The notes below the pieces were generated by a model, which did no database searches, was not told the origin of the DNA, and saw only the letters and a list, made by a program, of their open reading frames with translations. Below, one piece after another: positions 50,662-63,110 of a stretch of 64,000 nt of DNA. This stretch comes from Sporodiniella umbellata (taxonomy: Eukaryota > Mucoromycota > Mucoromycetes > Mucorales > Rhizopodaceae): NCBI GenBank assembly GCA_025677835.1, contig JAIXMR010000074.1, forward strand, positions 1 through 64,000, given 5' to 3'. The position numbers and the translations under genes are program-made. Every line of letters begins with the position of its first letter. The first letter of the stretch is position 1.

Positions 50662-52195
50662 TTACATTGGATTGAAAATACGATCAATTTCTTCAAGAGT
50701 TCTGCCTTTTGTTTCCGGAAGAAAGAAGCTACCAAAGAACAGAACGGAGCAGCAAGCACCAAAAAAATAGTATCCACCAAATATTGTGTTGTTCATAAAG
50801 ATAGGCATGACAAATGTCATAAAAATGCCAATTGCCCAGTTTAGACCATAGGCAAGAGCAATTGTTTTTGCGCGAGTACGTGTGTTGGAGATTTCTGCAG
50901 GATAGATATAAGCGACAGGACCCCAACTGTAAGCATAAGCAGCTTGGAAAATGAACACAAAAGCTATGACACAGTTGCGGGCATGGGGGTTGCCCAATCC
51001 TACATTGCCGCTTTCATCTATAGTCATGAATCCTTGGAAAATACCACCAACAGCATACATAGAAATACCCATAATCAATGCACCAGAAGCAAATACTGCA
51101 CGGCGTCCCAATTTGTCAATATAAAACAAAGTAAGCATAGTAAAAATGAGGACAAGAATGTTGCTTGCACCACTTGTAATCAAGGAGACACCAACATCGT
51201 CAAGACCTGCTTGCTGAAAGACCTGAGGGGTATAGTAACTGATAGAATATATTCCAGTAAAAGCAGCACCATTACCTGTGAATAGGGCATATAATGTACG
51301 CTTGAGGTTACTTCCACGGAAACACTCTACAAACGTGCGACTCCCAAATGCACGTTCAACTTCAATTTCTTCAACTATATTATTGAATTCGTTTTTGACT
51401 TCCGGATCTTCGGTGGTTGATTCATGTAATACAGCTAAAACTTCCAGGGCTTCTTGCTCACGTCCTTTATCAATTAACCAACGAGGAGAGAAAGGTAAAA
51501 AGTATACAACTGAAAGGAATACGCAGATAAGAGCTTGAATTAAAAAGGGTATACGCCATGCCCAATCATTGGTCAAATGCGATGTACCAAAGTTTACAAA
51601 GAAACCCACAATAGTACCAACAGATGATGTAGCACTAAACAGAGTGATCAAACGACCGCGGATATCTGGAGGTGCAATTTCAGTGTGGTATAAAGGAATA
51701 GCGTTGGTCAGAAATCCTTCACCAAAACCAACTAAAAGACGACCAGCCATCAACATCCCAAAATTGTACCCAATGGTTTCAAATATTGCCCCAAGAGCAA
51801 ACACCCAAGTTCCCAACAAGATGGTATACTTTCGTCCAATATGGTCTAAAGGTAACATTGTTAGCAAATTCAATTGGTTCTTATAACATATATACATGAA
51901 ACTTACCACATACACTGCCCGATATTAGGCCACCAATAGTGGCGGTTAAAAGCATCATTGCTATAAGCAAAGCATCGCGGTATGCATAATCAACGTTCAA
52001 AAACCTACTGACAAACGAATCGAGAACCATAGTTCCCGAGATGGCACCAGTATCAAACCCAACGACAAAACCACCACCAGCGGCAATAACACCTGCCATG
52101 TAGAGCGACTTTCTTCCACCTCTACGTATTTCATGTAAAGTGGGAAGAGACTCTTTGTCTATTTCGTTACTATCTTTGCCGTTTTTAGTAGCCAT
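50662..52195 (-). CDS. MFS sugar (hexose-type) transporter (2 exons, 490 aa)
   Basis: Exons (minus) are 52195-51907 and 51845-50662. The start chosen is MATKNGKDSNEID; an in-frame upstream Met adds 11 hydrophobic residues that look like leader sequence. Twelve TM segments are expected. Sugar-porter signatures are GFDTGAISG in TM1, DHIGRKYT after TM2, PFSPRWLIDKGR after TM6, YYTPQVFQQAG in TM7, DKLGRRAV, and PETKGRTLEEID at the C-terminus. Such proteins import monosaccharides at the plasma membrane by facilitation or H+ symport. Specificity cannot be judged. Confidence 0.93.
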
Positions 52196-54177
52196 AGAAA
52201 ATAGATGGTTAAAAAGGAAGAAAAGCAAAAAATAAGTTGGCTTCCCATAAAAAGGCTTGTGACTGCTTTAAAAATGAAACGTTGCACTTGTACTGCGTGT
52301 GTCTCAAATCGATCATCACTCACATCTAACCGGCGGTTTTCTTCTGTTTTATCCAGATCTTTTCCATTTAACAGCCTAAAAACGTACATTATTTTTTTCA
52401 TTGTATGCAACCAAAGCTGAAAGCCAGGTCCTTGGCTTGTGAGATAGCCTACTTTATGTGTACCTATATAGACTAGCGAAGTATCACCTTGTGCGATATA
52501 AGATAGTATGACATCTTATTGGGAAATGATTGCTATAAAAGGATTGGATAAGATTCGGACAAAGAATTATATACACCACATACAATCTACTAGCCATTTC
52601 TCTATCGGTATATCTTGATAAAAAAGAGCATAGAGGCAACATTTCCCTACCAGCGAAAAAACTTCAGCTACAACTACTTTGAATATGAGTATATTAAGCT
52701 ACCTGACAAAAAACTTTTTTTTTATGCTCCGGGTCTTATGGGTCACATCTATATTAAAAAGCATTTTCCTATAGCTAGACGGCCACACAACTAGATTTTA
52801 ATCTGATTTAATTTTTTACTAAAAACACTTTAGATGCAAAAATGAAATGTAAGCCACCGCACTTACAGCCTTGTAAAAAAAGTGTTATTTCTGTCGCATG
52901 CATTTCGCTCGTACTCTGCGTATCACTGAATCACACCATTAACACAGAGTATGTAAATAGCATGACTATCAGACATTTTTGATTTAGTAAGTATGCGATG
53001 GGATTGGTAGTTTGCTTGAGGGAGTTTAAATTTATTCACGAAATACCAACGATTTACCTAAAGTTATTTCAATTAATTCACTTCAGTTCAAACGAGTGCC
53101 AAGGCCGCCTGAAGGAACCTACTTCGTACAACTGGAACCAGAAAAATACTAGAAAAAAAAACTAGATAATGGAATACCTATCCTTACGGAAAATTAAATA
53201 AAATAAAAATAATCCAGATAAAATTTTGATTGAAAGAAAACTAACAAGACAACTTGCTTGATATCTTTATTCTAGGTCTAAGGGTTTTCCTTTTATACCC
53301 ATCTCCACTATTTGTTAAAATGCATTTAAGGATTCAGATTGAGATAAACATAAGCAAGAGGAACTGGAGGATGACTAGAGCATCTCGGTTAGGATGGATT
53401 CAAAAGAAACTTTGGATTAAATGAGCACAACGAGGTAGTAGCACAACCATCTTTGAAGTATTATGCGTACAAGTAATCTAATTGGTTTTATATTAAGACG
53501 AGTAATCACAATACACCATAAATTATCTGAACATTGGCCAGTGTTTTTCTTCAAACACTCCTTCAGTGATTTTCGTGACATAGTGATTTTCACTCAACAT
53601 CATCCTACTAATTGAAATATCCCCTTTGGTATCTTGATCTTGTCTTCTCCGACCTCAGCCGAGTTTACTAAAACCACTCCAGTCTCTTATCAACATGGCG
53701 CTATAGACTCTAATTTATGCGTTATCTGGTTAAGAGCTCTAGCATTATTTGAATACTCCGTTTTTTTATCGAAACTCAAGAGTAATAAAAAAATTGCTGT
53801 AGTAGGAATGGGTATATGACTGGCTTGTATCGAGACGCTTTTTGTCAGTATACTATTTCTAGCGAGCTTGATGTTAAAAAAAAAGAGAGTACAGATAGTA
53901 TGAATACGATATCCTAGTAAGTTCCCCATCATACCGAAAGCGTCTTTGTTTCAGAGTTCAAAAAAGACGAACACTTTGCATTTCTCAATTTTTTACTTGA
54001 AGAGGGGTAGCTATTTACATGTTTATTTCAAAACAATAGCAAGCTGTTTTGATCACTAAATGGGCTTGAGCTTTTTTTTATGAGGCTCATATTACAAAAG
54101 CCATCTACGGTTCCTATACACTGTTAATTTTAGTTATATGATAATCCCTTTTACTTCAAAGACGAAAATAGGAGGAA
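52196..54177. other. 2-kb intergenic region
   Basis: Between divergent genes (sugar transporter and UNC-45-like). AT-rich, with no supported frame. It holds the promoter of the sugar transporter and possibly undetected 5' exons of the UNC-45-like gene. Confidence 0.4.
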
Positions 54178-56778
54178 ATGAGTATGAACAATTATACTTC
54201 AAAAATCTGGTAATTTGTGTACAAGAAAAAGAGCACATCTTAGCAGGTTTTTAAATTAAATATTGGCGTCTTTTTTTAAAAGGCTGTCTTTAAATTTGAA
54301 ACTTGGTTACTTTTATGGAACTCAGATCGATAAAAACCAAAGTCTCAATATCAGTAACACCTACTCCTGTCTTTTAGAGTACGTTTTTGCAGTCTATGAG
54401 TACAGGTACGCTATTTTTGTTCATTCTCAAAATCTAACCTTTTTTTTGTTAAAAGATCAGGTAACTCAAATCTTTGCTTTGCTTTTCTCTGAGCTAGCTA
54501 ACATTTATTATACAGTTTATTGAAAAGCAGATTGTGGATTTGACAAGAGGTAAAATAAACGCGCCTCTATAAATCACTGTTTTATTCATGCTCGTCAGAA
54601 TTGCAACACAACAGCTCAGACGACATATCTGTTGTTTCGACTTTGGTTAAGCGGGCTTTACTCTACGAATCTTTAAATCAGTTTCAAAAATGTCAGGACG
54701 ATATTCGTGAAGCCCTAAGGCGAGATCCAAATAATGAGGAAATCAAAAGCTTGCTGGTGCGCATTACAACGTCTCAAAGCTCGCTAACAGATGAAAAGGA
54801 TAATGAGGATCCTTTGGTAACAAAATTCCAAATACTTCTCACCAATCTTGATACTACACAAAGTAGTAGCGTACGATCCTTTGTTAGCTCTGCAGATTTT
54901 ATAAGTGTACTAACTGCTTGTGGTATACCGGATTCTCCTCCTCGTGTCAAAAGCTTAGCTTTTATGATTCTTACACAATTATTCAACCCATCTTCTGAAT
55001 CTGCCAAGCAGTATCCCCTTACATTTGTTATCGAAAAGTGCGCTGCATGCTTTTCTCATTGTATTGATCAAGGAAAAAACGACTCCAAATTACTGGCATA
55101 TCAGACACTACTTGCAATTTTTCAAACAAGTATGACAGTCGGTGCTGCTATTTTGTGCCAAGAGGGTATAGTGGAAGAGATGATTGATACTGTAGAATTT
55201 GAGATATTACCTGTACAGATAGCTGTAGCTGAAGTTCTTAACATTGCCTCTTCTGATCAGAGTTGTCGTAAACTCATATTAAAATATGCAACAGATTGGC
55301 TTGTCAAAATGGTGGGACAAACCAAAACCGATGCACATTTGAAGGCAGCTGCAGGAACAGCGCTCACCAAGCTAAAAGCTCAGTCTGACCTTCCATCCGA
55401 TACATCTTCGGTACCTGACGGCTCAGCAGACAACAGTTTGAACGACTTAATGCGCAAAATGCATTTAACTGATGATACCCTAGCTGACTCTTTAAAACAA
55501 GTGATCAAGTCAAAATCAGCAGACGCAAATTTGATACTAAACGCTCTCGAAGGTTTAGCGTATTCCTCTCTGAAACCTGAAATAAAAGAGTCGCTAGGTG
55601 AAGACGAAGAGTTCTTAAAATGCCTGTCCACTTTAGCTGTCAATACCGTTCGTGAGGAATCTTCTGGCGCAAGGAATCCTATGCTATTTGGCCTGGGCAC
55701 GATATTTGCTAACGTGACTATGTATAAGCCAGTATTGGATGAAAAGCAGAAGCAAATAAAGAGACTGAGAGATCTAGCTGATGCAAAGCAACGAAAGGCA
55801 ACTGGGTTAACTGAAACAGTTAATGGGGATGACCCTCGTGAAGACGATGCCGCTGTTGAAGGTCGAATAAAGAAAGCTATTGCCAATGGTGTCTCAGTCG
55901 CATTAATTGTCTTGTCCAAAAACAGTAGTACCAACATCCGCGCAGTCGCTGCGCAGACTTATCTAAACATTGTTACTCCACAAGCTACTCGAGGCCAGCT
56001 TCTGCAGCAAGGAATTGTTAGAGGGCTTCTTCTTTTATCTCGTGATGAAGGAACATCGGGCATCGTTGCTTCTCAAGCTCTAGCTAAATTGGCTATTACT
56101 GCTGACCCTCGTTTAGCTTTCCAAGGGGATATTTTACTAGACTTAGTAAAGCCGTTCCTGAATTTGTGTAAAGATTCTAGCCAGCTACGCCAGTTTGAAG
56201 CTTTGATGGCGATGACAAACCTAGCATCTGTCGACGACCGTGTTCGCTTGCTAATTGAAAATGCAGATGGTATGAGCATTTTTGAAAACCTGCAACTCTC
56301 TAGTAATGATATGGTACAAAGAGCTGCTACTGAAATGGTATGTAACATGACCTTTTGTGAGCCTGTCTTCGACCGCTACAGTGACCCAGAAAAATCACAA
56401 AATCGAATTCGTCTTCTAATGATTCTTTCGGACCATGAAGATCCAGCTACTAGAAGAGCATCCTCAGGGGCTCTCGCCATTTTAGCAAACAGTCCAAGTA
56501 CCTGTAAAATGATCTTAAATGTAGAAAAATGCTTTGAAAGAATGGCTAGGTGGGTAGATGAAGAGGAGACTATGGATGTGAAGCATAGAGGCATAGAGAT
56601 CATGAGACTTTTGCTATTGTCTTGTGGAAAAGAAGTCACACAGGGAATGGCAGGAGAAAATATAGACAAAAAGCTTGTTGCTATAACCAAGTCATGTAAT
56701 GTACAAGTAATTCGAACGCTCGCAATTGAAGTTTTAAAACTATGTGTGGATAACGGTATGAAGCTAGATGTCCAATAA
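54178..56778 (+). CDS. UNC-45 / She4 / Rng3 UCS-domain myosin chaperone (5' end uncertain)
   Basis: The safe exons are 54516-54549 and 54599-56778. Proposed 5' exons 54178-54209 and 54283-54460 keep the phase, giving 807 aa. The N-terminus has TPR-like stretches (LSLNLKLGYFYGTQIDKNQSL and RALLYESLNQFQKCQDDIRE). Helical armadillo-type central and UCS regions follow (e.g. ASQALAKLAITADPRLAFQ, QFEALMAMTNLASVD, MVQRAATEMVCNM, RRASSGALAIL). UCS proteins fold and stabilise myosin motor domains, needed for the actomyosin ring and endocytosis. In exon 2 a segment encoding about 19 hydrophobic residues interrupts the TPR region; it resembles an intron (GTACGC...AAAAG) but removing it breaks the frame. 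The first TPR may lie in exons I could not find. The stop lies 38 bp from the convergent esterase. Confidence 0.8.
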
Positions 56779-56816
56779 AACATGTTTGTTTATAAAATAG
56801 TTTATTAAGCTTGTAC

Positions 56817-57937
56817 TCAATTTACAAAAGCTCTACGAATAAAACCAGCTGTTATATCAATCACATTTAGTGTTTCTTCACACAAAAGGCTGGGTACAGA
56901 GACAAAGCCATGTACTGTGTGTAAAGATCTAAAAGATGAGACAGAGACATCTGCAAGCAATAGCTTTCTGCCATACTCTTCTCCTTCATCGCGAAGAACA
57001 TCAGCATTCGCAGTTACAATGAGAGCTGAGGGTAATCCACGAAGGTCATCGATCTTAGCTCTGAGAGGACATGCCAAAGGATTTTCGTCATCTTGCCCAT
57101 TGTTAGTATAGAGCTGCCAAAAGTACTTGACATCATTCCAACTGGGAAAATATCCTTTGCTGAACTCCCGGTATGAGCTTCTGTCACGAGCAATATCCAC
57201 GCATGGGTAAATCAATATTTGACGTTTAATTAGATGTTCCAAGTTTCTTTGTTTAGCAAGAACTACGTCGTGATTAGACTAAGCCAAAATAAGAAGCTGA
57301 TGATACTTACTTGCTAAGGCAGCAGCAAGGTTTCCACCAGCAGAATCACCTGAGATAGCCAAGCGGTCGGAGTCTATTGAAAGGACTTTGGCATTAAGCG
57401 GATCATTTAGCCATTTCAATACTGTAAAGCATTCTTCAAGGGCATAAGGAAACTTGACCTCTGGGCTGAGAAGGTAATTGACAAAGACTACAGTGCATTT
57501 TGCTTCGATTGCTAACTAGTTGTTTTTATGAGAACACTTTAGTAGCTGTATTCAGGTGGATGTTGCTTACCTTGCTAACAAAAAAAGGGTGTAATCCCTG
57601 TCTGGCTAAAGACCACCCACCACCTGGTCTTAAGAGTATACAATGAGTTTTTTTTCTAGGATTTTTGAACTTACAAGTAAATTAAGACAGGTAAGATAGC
57701 TTCGTCAGAAGCGCTTTTTGGGCGATAAACTTCGATGTTAATATCTACATTATTGGACGAAGGGACCAGCATTTTTTCCACTGTGATAGGGAGACCCGAA
57801 ATATCGGTATCTTTTTCCAAAGCAAAAAATCGACGGGCATCTTCAATAGGTATGTCTTTTAACTCTATTGGAGGAAGTTTCTCGAGATATTTTATTTGAG
57901 CCTTGTTAAGTTGCACGGGGGGTACTTGCTCAGACAT
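56817..57937 (-). CDS. Alpha/beta-hydrolase, hormone-sensitive-lipase-like esterase (4 exons, 323 aa)
   Basis: Exons (minus) are 57937-57675, 57628-57571, 57515-57311 and 57262-56817. The fold-3 hydrolase family is shown by the nucleophile elbow SGDSAGGN (Ser165), a C-terminal acid in ANADVLRDEG and a histidine in VHGF. The oxyanion-hole motif, normally HGGGW, reads PGGGW at residues 89-93. Length fits the family (about 310-340). It would hydrolyse short-chain esters or lipids in the cytosol; the substrate is unknown. TATAAAA on the minus strand near 57999-57993 lies about 56 bp upstream of the ATG. No signal peptide is seen. Confidence 0.88.
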
Positions 57938-60900
57938 TTGAAGTGAATAAATAAAGAGAAAAAGCAATTATATTTGCTAGACAGCACGCGCTTTTTATAC
58001 GTCTTCGTAGTGGAAAAGTCATGTTATTTTTACTTCCCGATCAAACATGTTGTAGCCCCATTTTATCTGGGGCTTTCAGACTAAAGCTGCTTTCTGTTGG
58101 ATAGCACGATCTCAAACTAAATAATACGGAAGCTAAAAGCACTATATGCACGAGCAACCTCTCCGCTTAGGATCTGTACTTTTTTTTTTTTTTTTTTTCA
58201 GTAATCGCTTTGTTACACTCTTGAACCTTATATTATTTCGTCCAATTAACGTCAGAAAAAGGCACTACTAAAAAGTGCTGTCTAACCTTTTGTCTTTTGT
58301 CATCCTAAATCTTAAAATGGACAGTGTAACTTACTTGATCGGATTATGGATCATTCAAGTTGAAGGAGAGTAGAAACTGTTACGCCGTTTTTACTTGTAC
58401 AGGGAGTTGCAAATTAAAATAACAGCACGATGAGAATCAGCTGTGGTTCTCAAAAATGAGAGTTTATCGGCTTCAAAAGAATTACTGATTTGTATCAACT
58501 AGTATTTTGTTCTTCAATATATTTTTGTTTGCTCAAAAAAGTGTATCAGACAAAAGTGGTGGTCTTTGAGTAAATTTCAGAACTACATTATTTGTTATGA
58601 GTACAATATAAGTTATTGAATACTAAATCAGAGGTAAATCGGGCAAGCACAACTTAAAAAGCTTCAAATCTTAGAAGCCGCTCAGTAAAGACTTTATTTG
58701 AAAATCAAAGTGAACTAAAAAAAATGCAGATCAGTATATTAATGCAATCCCCCCTCTTCTTTTCACCTAAAGTTCACATCACGGTTCGATTTAAGTTAAA
58801 ACATGGACTTAAAGTGAGATTTGCTCTTTAAATAAAGCAATGGAAACTCTAACTAACTTCAATGTAGTATCTGTGTCAATGTATAACAAATAGTTCCCTC
58901 TCTTTCTGTTTTGCTTCAAGAAAAAAATTAATATTGCCTTAAAAAATCCATCAGGGCACTTTTTAATTTATTTATTTTTTTGCTAGTGGCTCCTTTGCCA
59001 TTTAACATTCACAATAAACTATAAATCATTTGAAAAATAAGGAGCAGTAATTGTTCGACTGTCAAAATTGCAAAGCTGACGACTTTGTAAAATTTCCCCC
59101 TTGTTAGTAGACACTGTTCAAGCGCAAGCGCTATTTAATATAACTTCTAGACTATTTACAGACTGTTATTCTTCGTTGAAGTAATACATATATATATATA
59201 GCTATATATAGCTATATGAAAAATAAAAAGAGAAAACTAATGATCTAAGGAGTATTTGGAGTGAATTCGCTTTTTTTTTTTTTTTTTTTTTGTAAAGTTC
59301 AGAATGACGCATTACTGTTGTTTGGTTGGTAATCTCTTGCTAACTACTAGTTTGTATCTAAATAGTTCACAATGGTAACTGGTACACATTCTATTTGCGA
59401 ATTAATCGATTGGGATTTAGCCCATCGTTAGGTTTTTTAAAAGAAAACATTATAATAGAATGCAAAAACATCAACGTTTTATCGAAAAACAATCTATTTA
59501 TTTGAGAAAAACTTAAGTTTTCCGCTTTTATATGATTTAATAATTGAATTCTTTATTCGTGGTGTACATGTCAGCTATCGTTATTTATACTATGTTAGTG
59601 ATATTGGCATTTTTCCAGAAAAGCCTATTTGTCACTGATTTTTGTATTCAATGCACCACGTATTTATACTGATGTATACTCCAATATTATCTGTAAACAA
59701 TTTGAAGGTTTATTTGCATTAAGCTTTTCATTTTTCTTTATTTAGAATTTTTTAATATGGGATTATGATAGTATTTTTTTATAGCACAATGCAAAAGCAA
59801 CATATCTTCTTTTTTTTTTTTTTTTAATATAATCATTTATTTCATCCCTTTTCTCTATAAAGTACACACATACAAAAAGAGCGACTAGCAGTAAAACGTT
59901 GTAAAAACGTGTTTTTTAAGCTTTTGATTTTTGATTGTATATCGTCATATACATTGCATATAGGCTATGCTAAACAGTTGATCGAATACTTTGTTGTATT
60001 ATATACAAACACATAAAGGTTCAAAATACCTTTATAAAAAGCAAGCTTGTATGCTTTGTTAGCAATAGCTACATAATTTTAAGGAAGACAACCTAGAAAG
60101 ATCTTCAGATAAGAGTAATCTAAAATACCAAAGCAGAGTAGACCAAAATAACTAAAAGCGTTTTCTTGTACATTCTTTGTATATACTTGTTTTGGTTTTT
60201 GGCTAGCGTTCTTAATAGGGCATTTTAACAATTAGTGGGGCAGATATTCTGCTCTTTTTACAAAGAAAAAACCTTTGGAACTGTTTGTTTGGCTTTCTAA
60301 AAAAATGTTCTCGTGTCGTTGGTATACCGTGTAAACTATTTCGCAAGTTCATGATCCTTTGTTTCACAATAGTCTAAGATATATGTTAACTTACTTGCTT
60401 TAATCGGTTCTAATATGTCTTACACAAAGGCAATACTACCGTTTTTGCTTGGAGCCTCAGAAGCTATTTATAATTTTATATTTTAGAGGCCTGTTTCTTT
60501 AACGAGAGCAATAGCTCCGTTTGAAAGCTTTCTCTGTAGACACGCCAAACGCTTATAAAAGTGTAGTAGCGGGATACATATTCAAAACTGGAATATAAAA
60601 CTTTATATCAAATGTATCCGTGTACCTTACAGCAAGCGACTGCAAATACCTCTTTCCTTTTTTTTTTCTGGAAAAGAAAATGCTAACAAATCGGTTTATA
60701 GTTAAAGGTATCCGTCTTTCAAAATATTTTTAAAGCGTGTATTGGTTAAGGACCTTCAGTTGTTCGTAGTTCAATAAAAACTTTTCTCAAGCCACAAAGT
60801 ATACTTGGAGAACCAAATGCTTTTAGTAGAACCAACGCTTGAAATTCTATGTTATATCAGCCAAGCACTTTAGCGTTTTACAAGGGCTGTTGCCTGTAGT

Positions 60901-61509
60901 CTTATAAAATTTGAGTGGAATCCCAGGAGTAAAGAAGTTACATAAAAAACGCAGTATAAATAAATTGGCATCCCGCTGTCGAAAAACAGAGAGAGCGTAA
61001 CCAGTAGTGATGGCCGGCGCGTGCGACCGTTGAATTTCTAAGGTTCGTTCAGTTTAAACCTGCGTTGGAAATTGAAATATTAAAGTATACAGCCTGCGGG
61101 CTTTTATAAACAAAGCTCAAGCCTATTGAATCACGACTAGCCTCAAGAGCGAAAACTATACGCGCAAAGACACTTGTTGTTTGTTACTCTACTGCCTCCA
61201 AAATTTTTATAGTGTATACATAGGTCTTGGTAAAAGGATATACGGTGTACAAAAAATCCGCACGATAGCGGGTGTTGTATATTTTCAGCCATGGATGTTT
61301 AACATGTCACACTTGATTTCCAAGAACAAAAAGCCCATTTTCGCCTCCTTTTTTCTTTTTTCTTTTTTTTTAACCTATTCTTTTTCTCCTCGAGCTCTTA
61401 GCAGTAACTCAAGAAGTTAGACGCGAAAGGTATGGCTAAAAACACGCGTGTTTTTCTTTTACGTATTTTAAGGTTGTATGTACAAATAAATTAACATTTC
61501 GATGAGCAG
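57938..61509. other. 3.6-kb intergenic region
   Basis: Apart from the esterase TATA box (near 57993-57999) nothing coding is supported. T/A tracts lie at 58180-58199 and 59272-59291, and a TATATATA/GCTATATATAGC block at 59186-59218. The last 80 bp before 61510 may be a 5'-UTR intron of the next gene (donor AAAG|GTATGG near 61430, acceptor CAG directly before the ATG). Confidence 0.45.
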
Positions 61510-63055
61510 ATGTCAAAAGAATTCAAGCCGACTACATGGGAGGCCATTCACAATGCTCCACTGCCAGCAGAAGGAGCTGGTAATCAAACCTTCGATAATC
61601 GCGTCTGGATTGGTGCTACCGTTGGTATTCCTGCTTTTGTCACCTACTACCTTGGTTTAGGCGTTTGGGGCTTTTTCATCATTGCTGCTCTTTTGTTCTT
61701 TCCTATTTTAGCCTGTACTCTTTTCCTTTTCTCCCGTTTTGCTCCCCGTTATAGAAATAGTGTGCCTCTTCCTGGCAAACCTATTGAAACCTATTTGACT
61801 TTCCATGATGCTGAACTTAAGGCTCAATACCATGGCCGCAACAAGATTCCCATGGAAACTTTCTTTGAAGCTTACTTTGTTGGTAAAGTCGACTTCAATG
61901 GTGATCCCTTAGAGATGATGGAGCTTCGCCACGACTGGGCATCTTTCCAATTCACTATGGGACAATTCAAATACTTTTTAACCCAATGGCTTCCAGAGAC
62001 TTTCTGGCACTCTCGTGATCAAGATGAAAACCAAATCCGTGACAACTACGATCGTGGAGATGACTTTTATGAAGCTTTCCTGGGTCCTCTTATGGTTTAT
62101 ACCTCTGGCATTATTTCTGACCCTACTAAGCGCGAAACTTTGGAACAATTGCAAGAAAATAAAATGGACTTAATCTGTAACAAGCTTCATATGAAGGAAG
62201 GTGACAAGCACTTGGACATCGGATGTGGTTGGGGTACTTTGACTGCTTATGCCTCTAAGCATTACAAAACTCAGTCCACTGGCATTACTTTGTCTCGCAA
62301 TCAAGTTGGCTATGGCGAAAAGCGTATCGAAGAATGGGGTGTCAAGGATAAGGCTAACCTTCTCTGTATGGATTACCGTGATATTCCCAAGAACCAAAAG
62401 TTTGATAAAATTTCGGTATGTTTTCCAAAAAAAAAAAAAAAGATTTTATGTAAAAGGTAATTCTAATTGTTTTCTGTAGGCTGTTGAAATGGCTGAGCAT
62501 GTTGGTTTGCGTCGTTTCCAAACTTTCCTTACTGAAATTCGTGAGCTTTTGGAAGATGACGGTCTTATGTACATTCAGGTTGCCGGATTGAGAGCCACTT
62601 GGCAATACGAAGACTTTATTTGGTAAGATTTTTATTGATAGCACTTTTTCCTTAAAAAAAAAACTTACGCGTTTTATTTGTCTAGGGGTTTGTTCATGGC
62701 TAGATATATTTTCCCTGGTGCTGACGCTTCTACTCCATTGTACTGGTACCTCAAACAAATTGAGTGTGCAGGCTTTGAAATTCATAATGTGGATACTGTT
62801 GGTGTTCATTATTCTGCTACTCTTGAAAGATGGTATGAGAACTGGATGAAGAACAAGGATAAGATGAAGGAGAAGTACGGTACCAAAATCGTTCGTATTT
62901 GGGAGATCTTCCTTTCTTGGTCTGTTATTGTCTCTCGTCAAGGTGGTGCCACTTGTTTCCAAATTACTGCCAACAAAAACCGCAATTCTGTTGATCGTGC
63001 TGCTTTGATTTGTAATCGTACAAATCCTAAAACATGGGCAAACAAACATGATTGA
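61510..63055 (+). CDS. mts1: Sphingolipid C9-methyltransferase (3 exons, 472 aa)
   Basis: Exons are 61510-62415, 62480-62622 and 62686-63055. Two adjacent TM segments (about residues 35-80) anchor it in the ER. A cyclopropane-synthase-like methyltransferase follows, with HLDIGCGWGTLTAYAS (motif I), GITLSRNQV, DYRDIP, and AEHVGLRRFQTFL near the catalytic region, then YIFPGADASTPLYWYL. Family members methylate C9 of the sphingadienine base of glucosylceramide using SAM. This modification is confined to fungi and affects hyphal growth and membrane order. The start at 61510 is preceded by CAG and by an out-of-frame ATG at 61502, which would lie in the proposed leader intron. Confidence 0.93.
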
Positions 63056-63110
63056 TTGAAGCAACAATAAAAAAAACTCATGTATATTTCATTTTAAATT
63101 TTTTTTCTTG

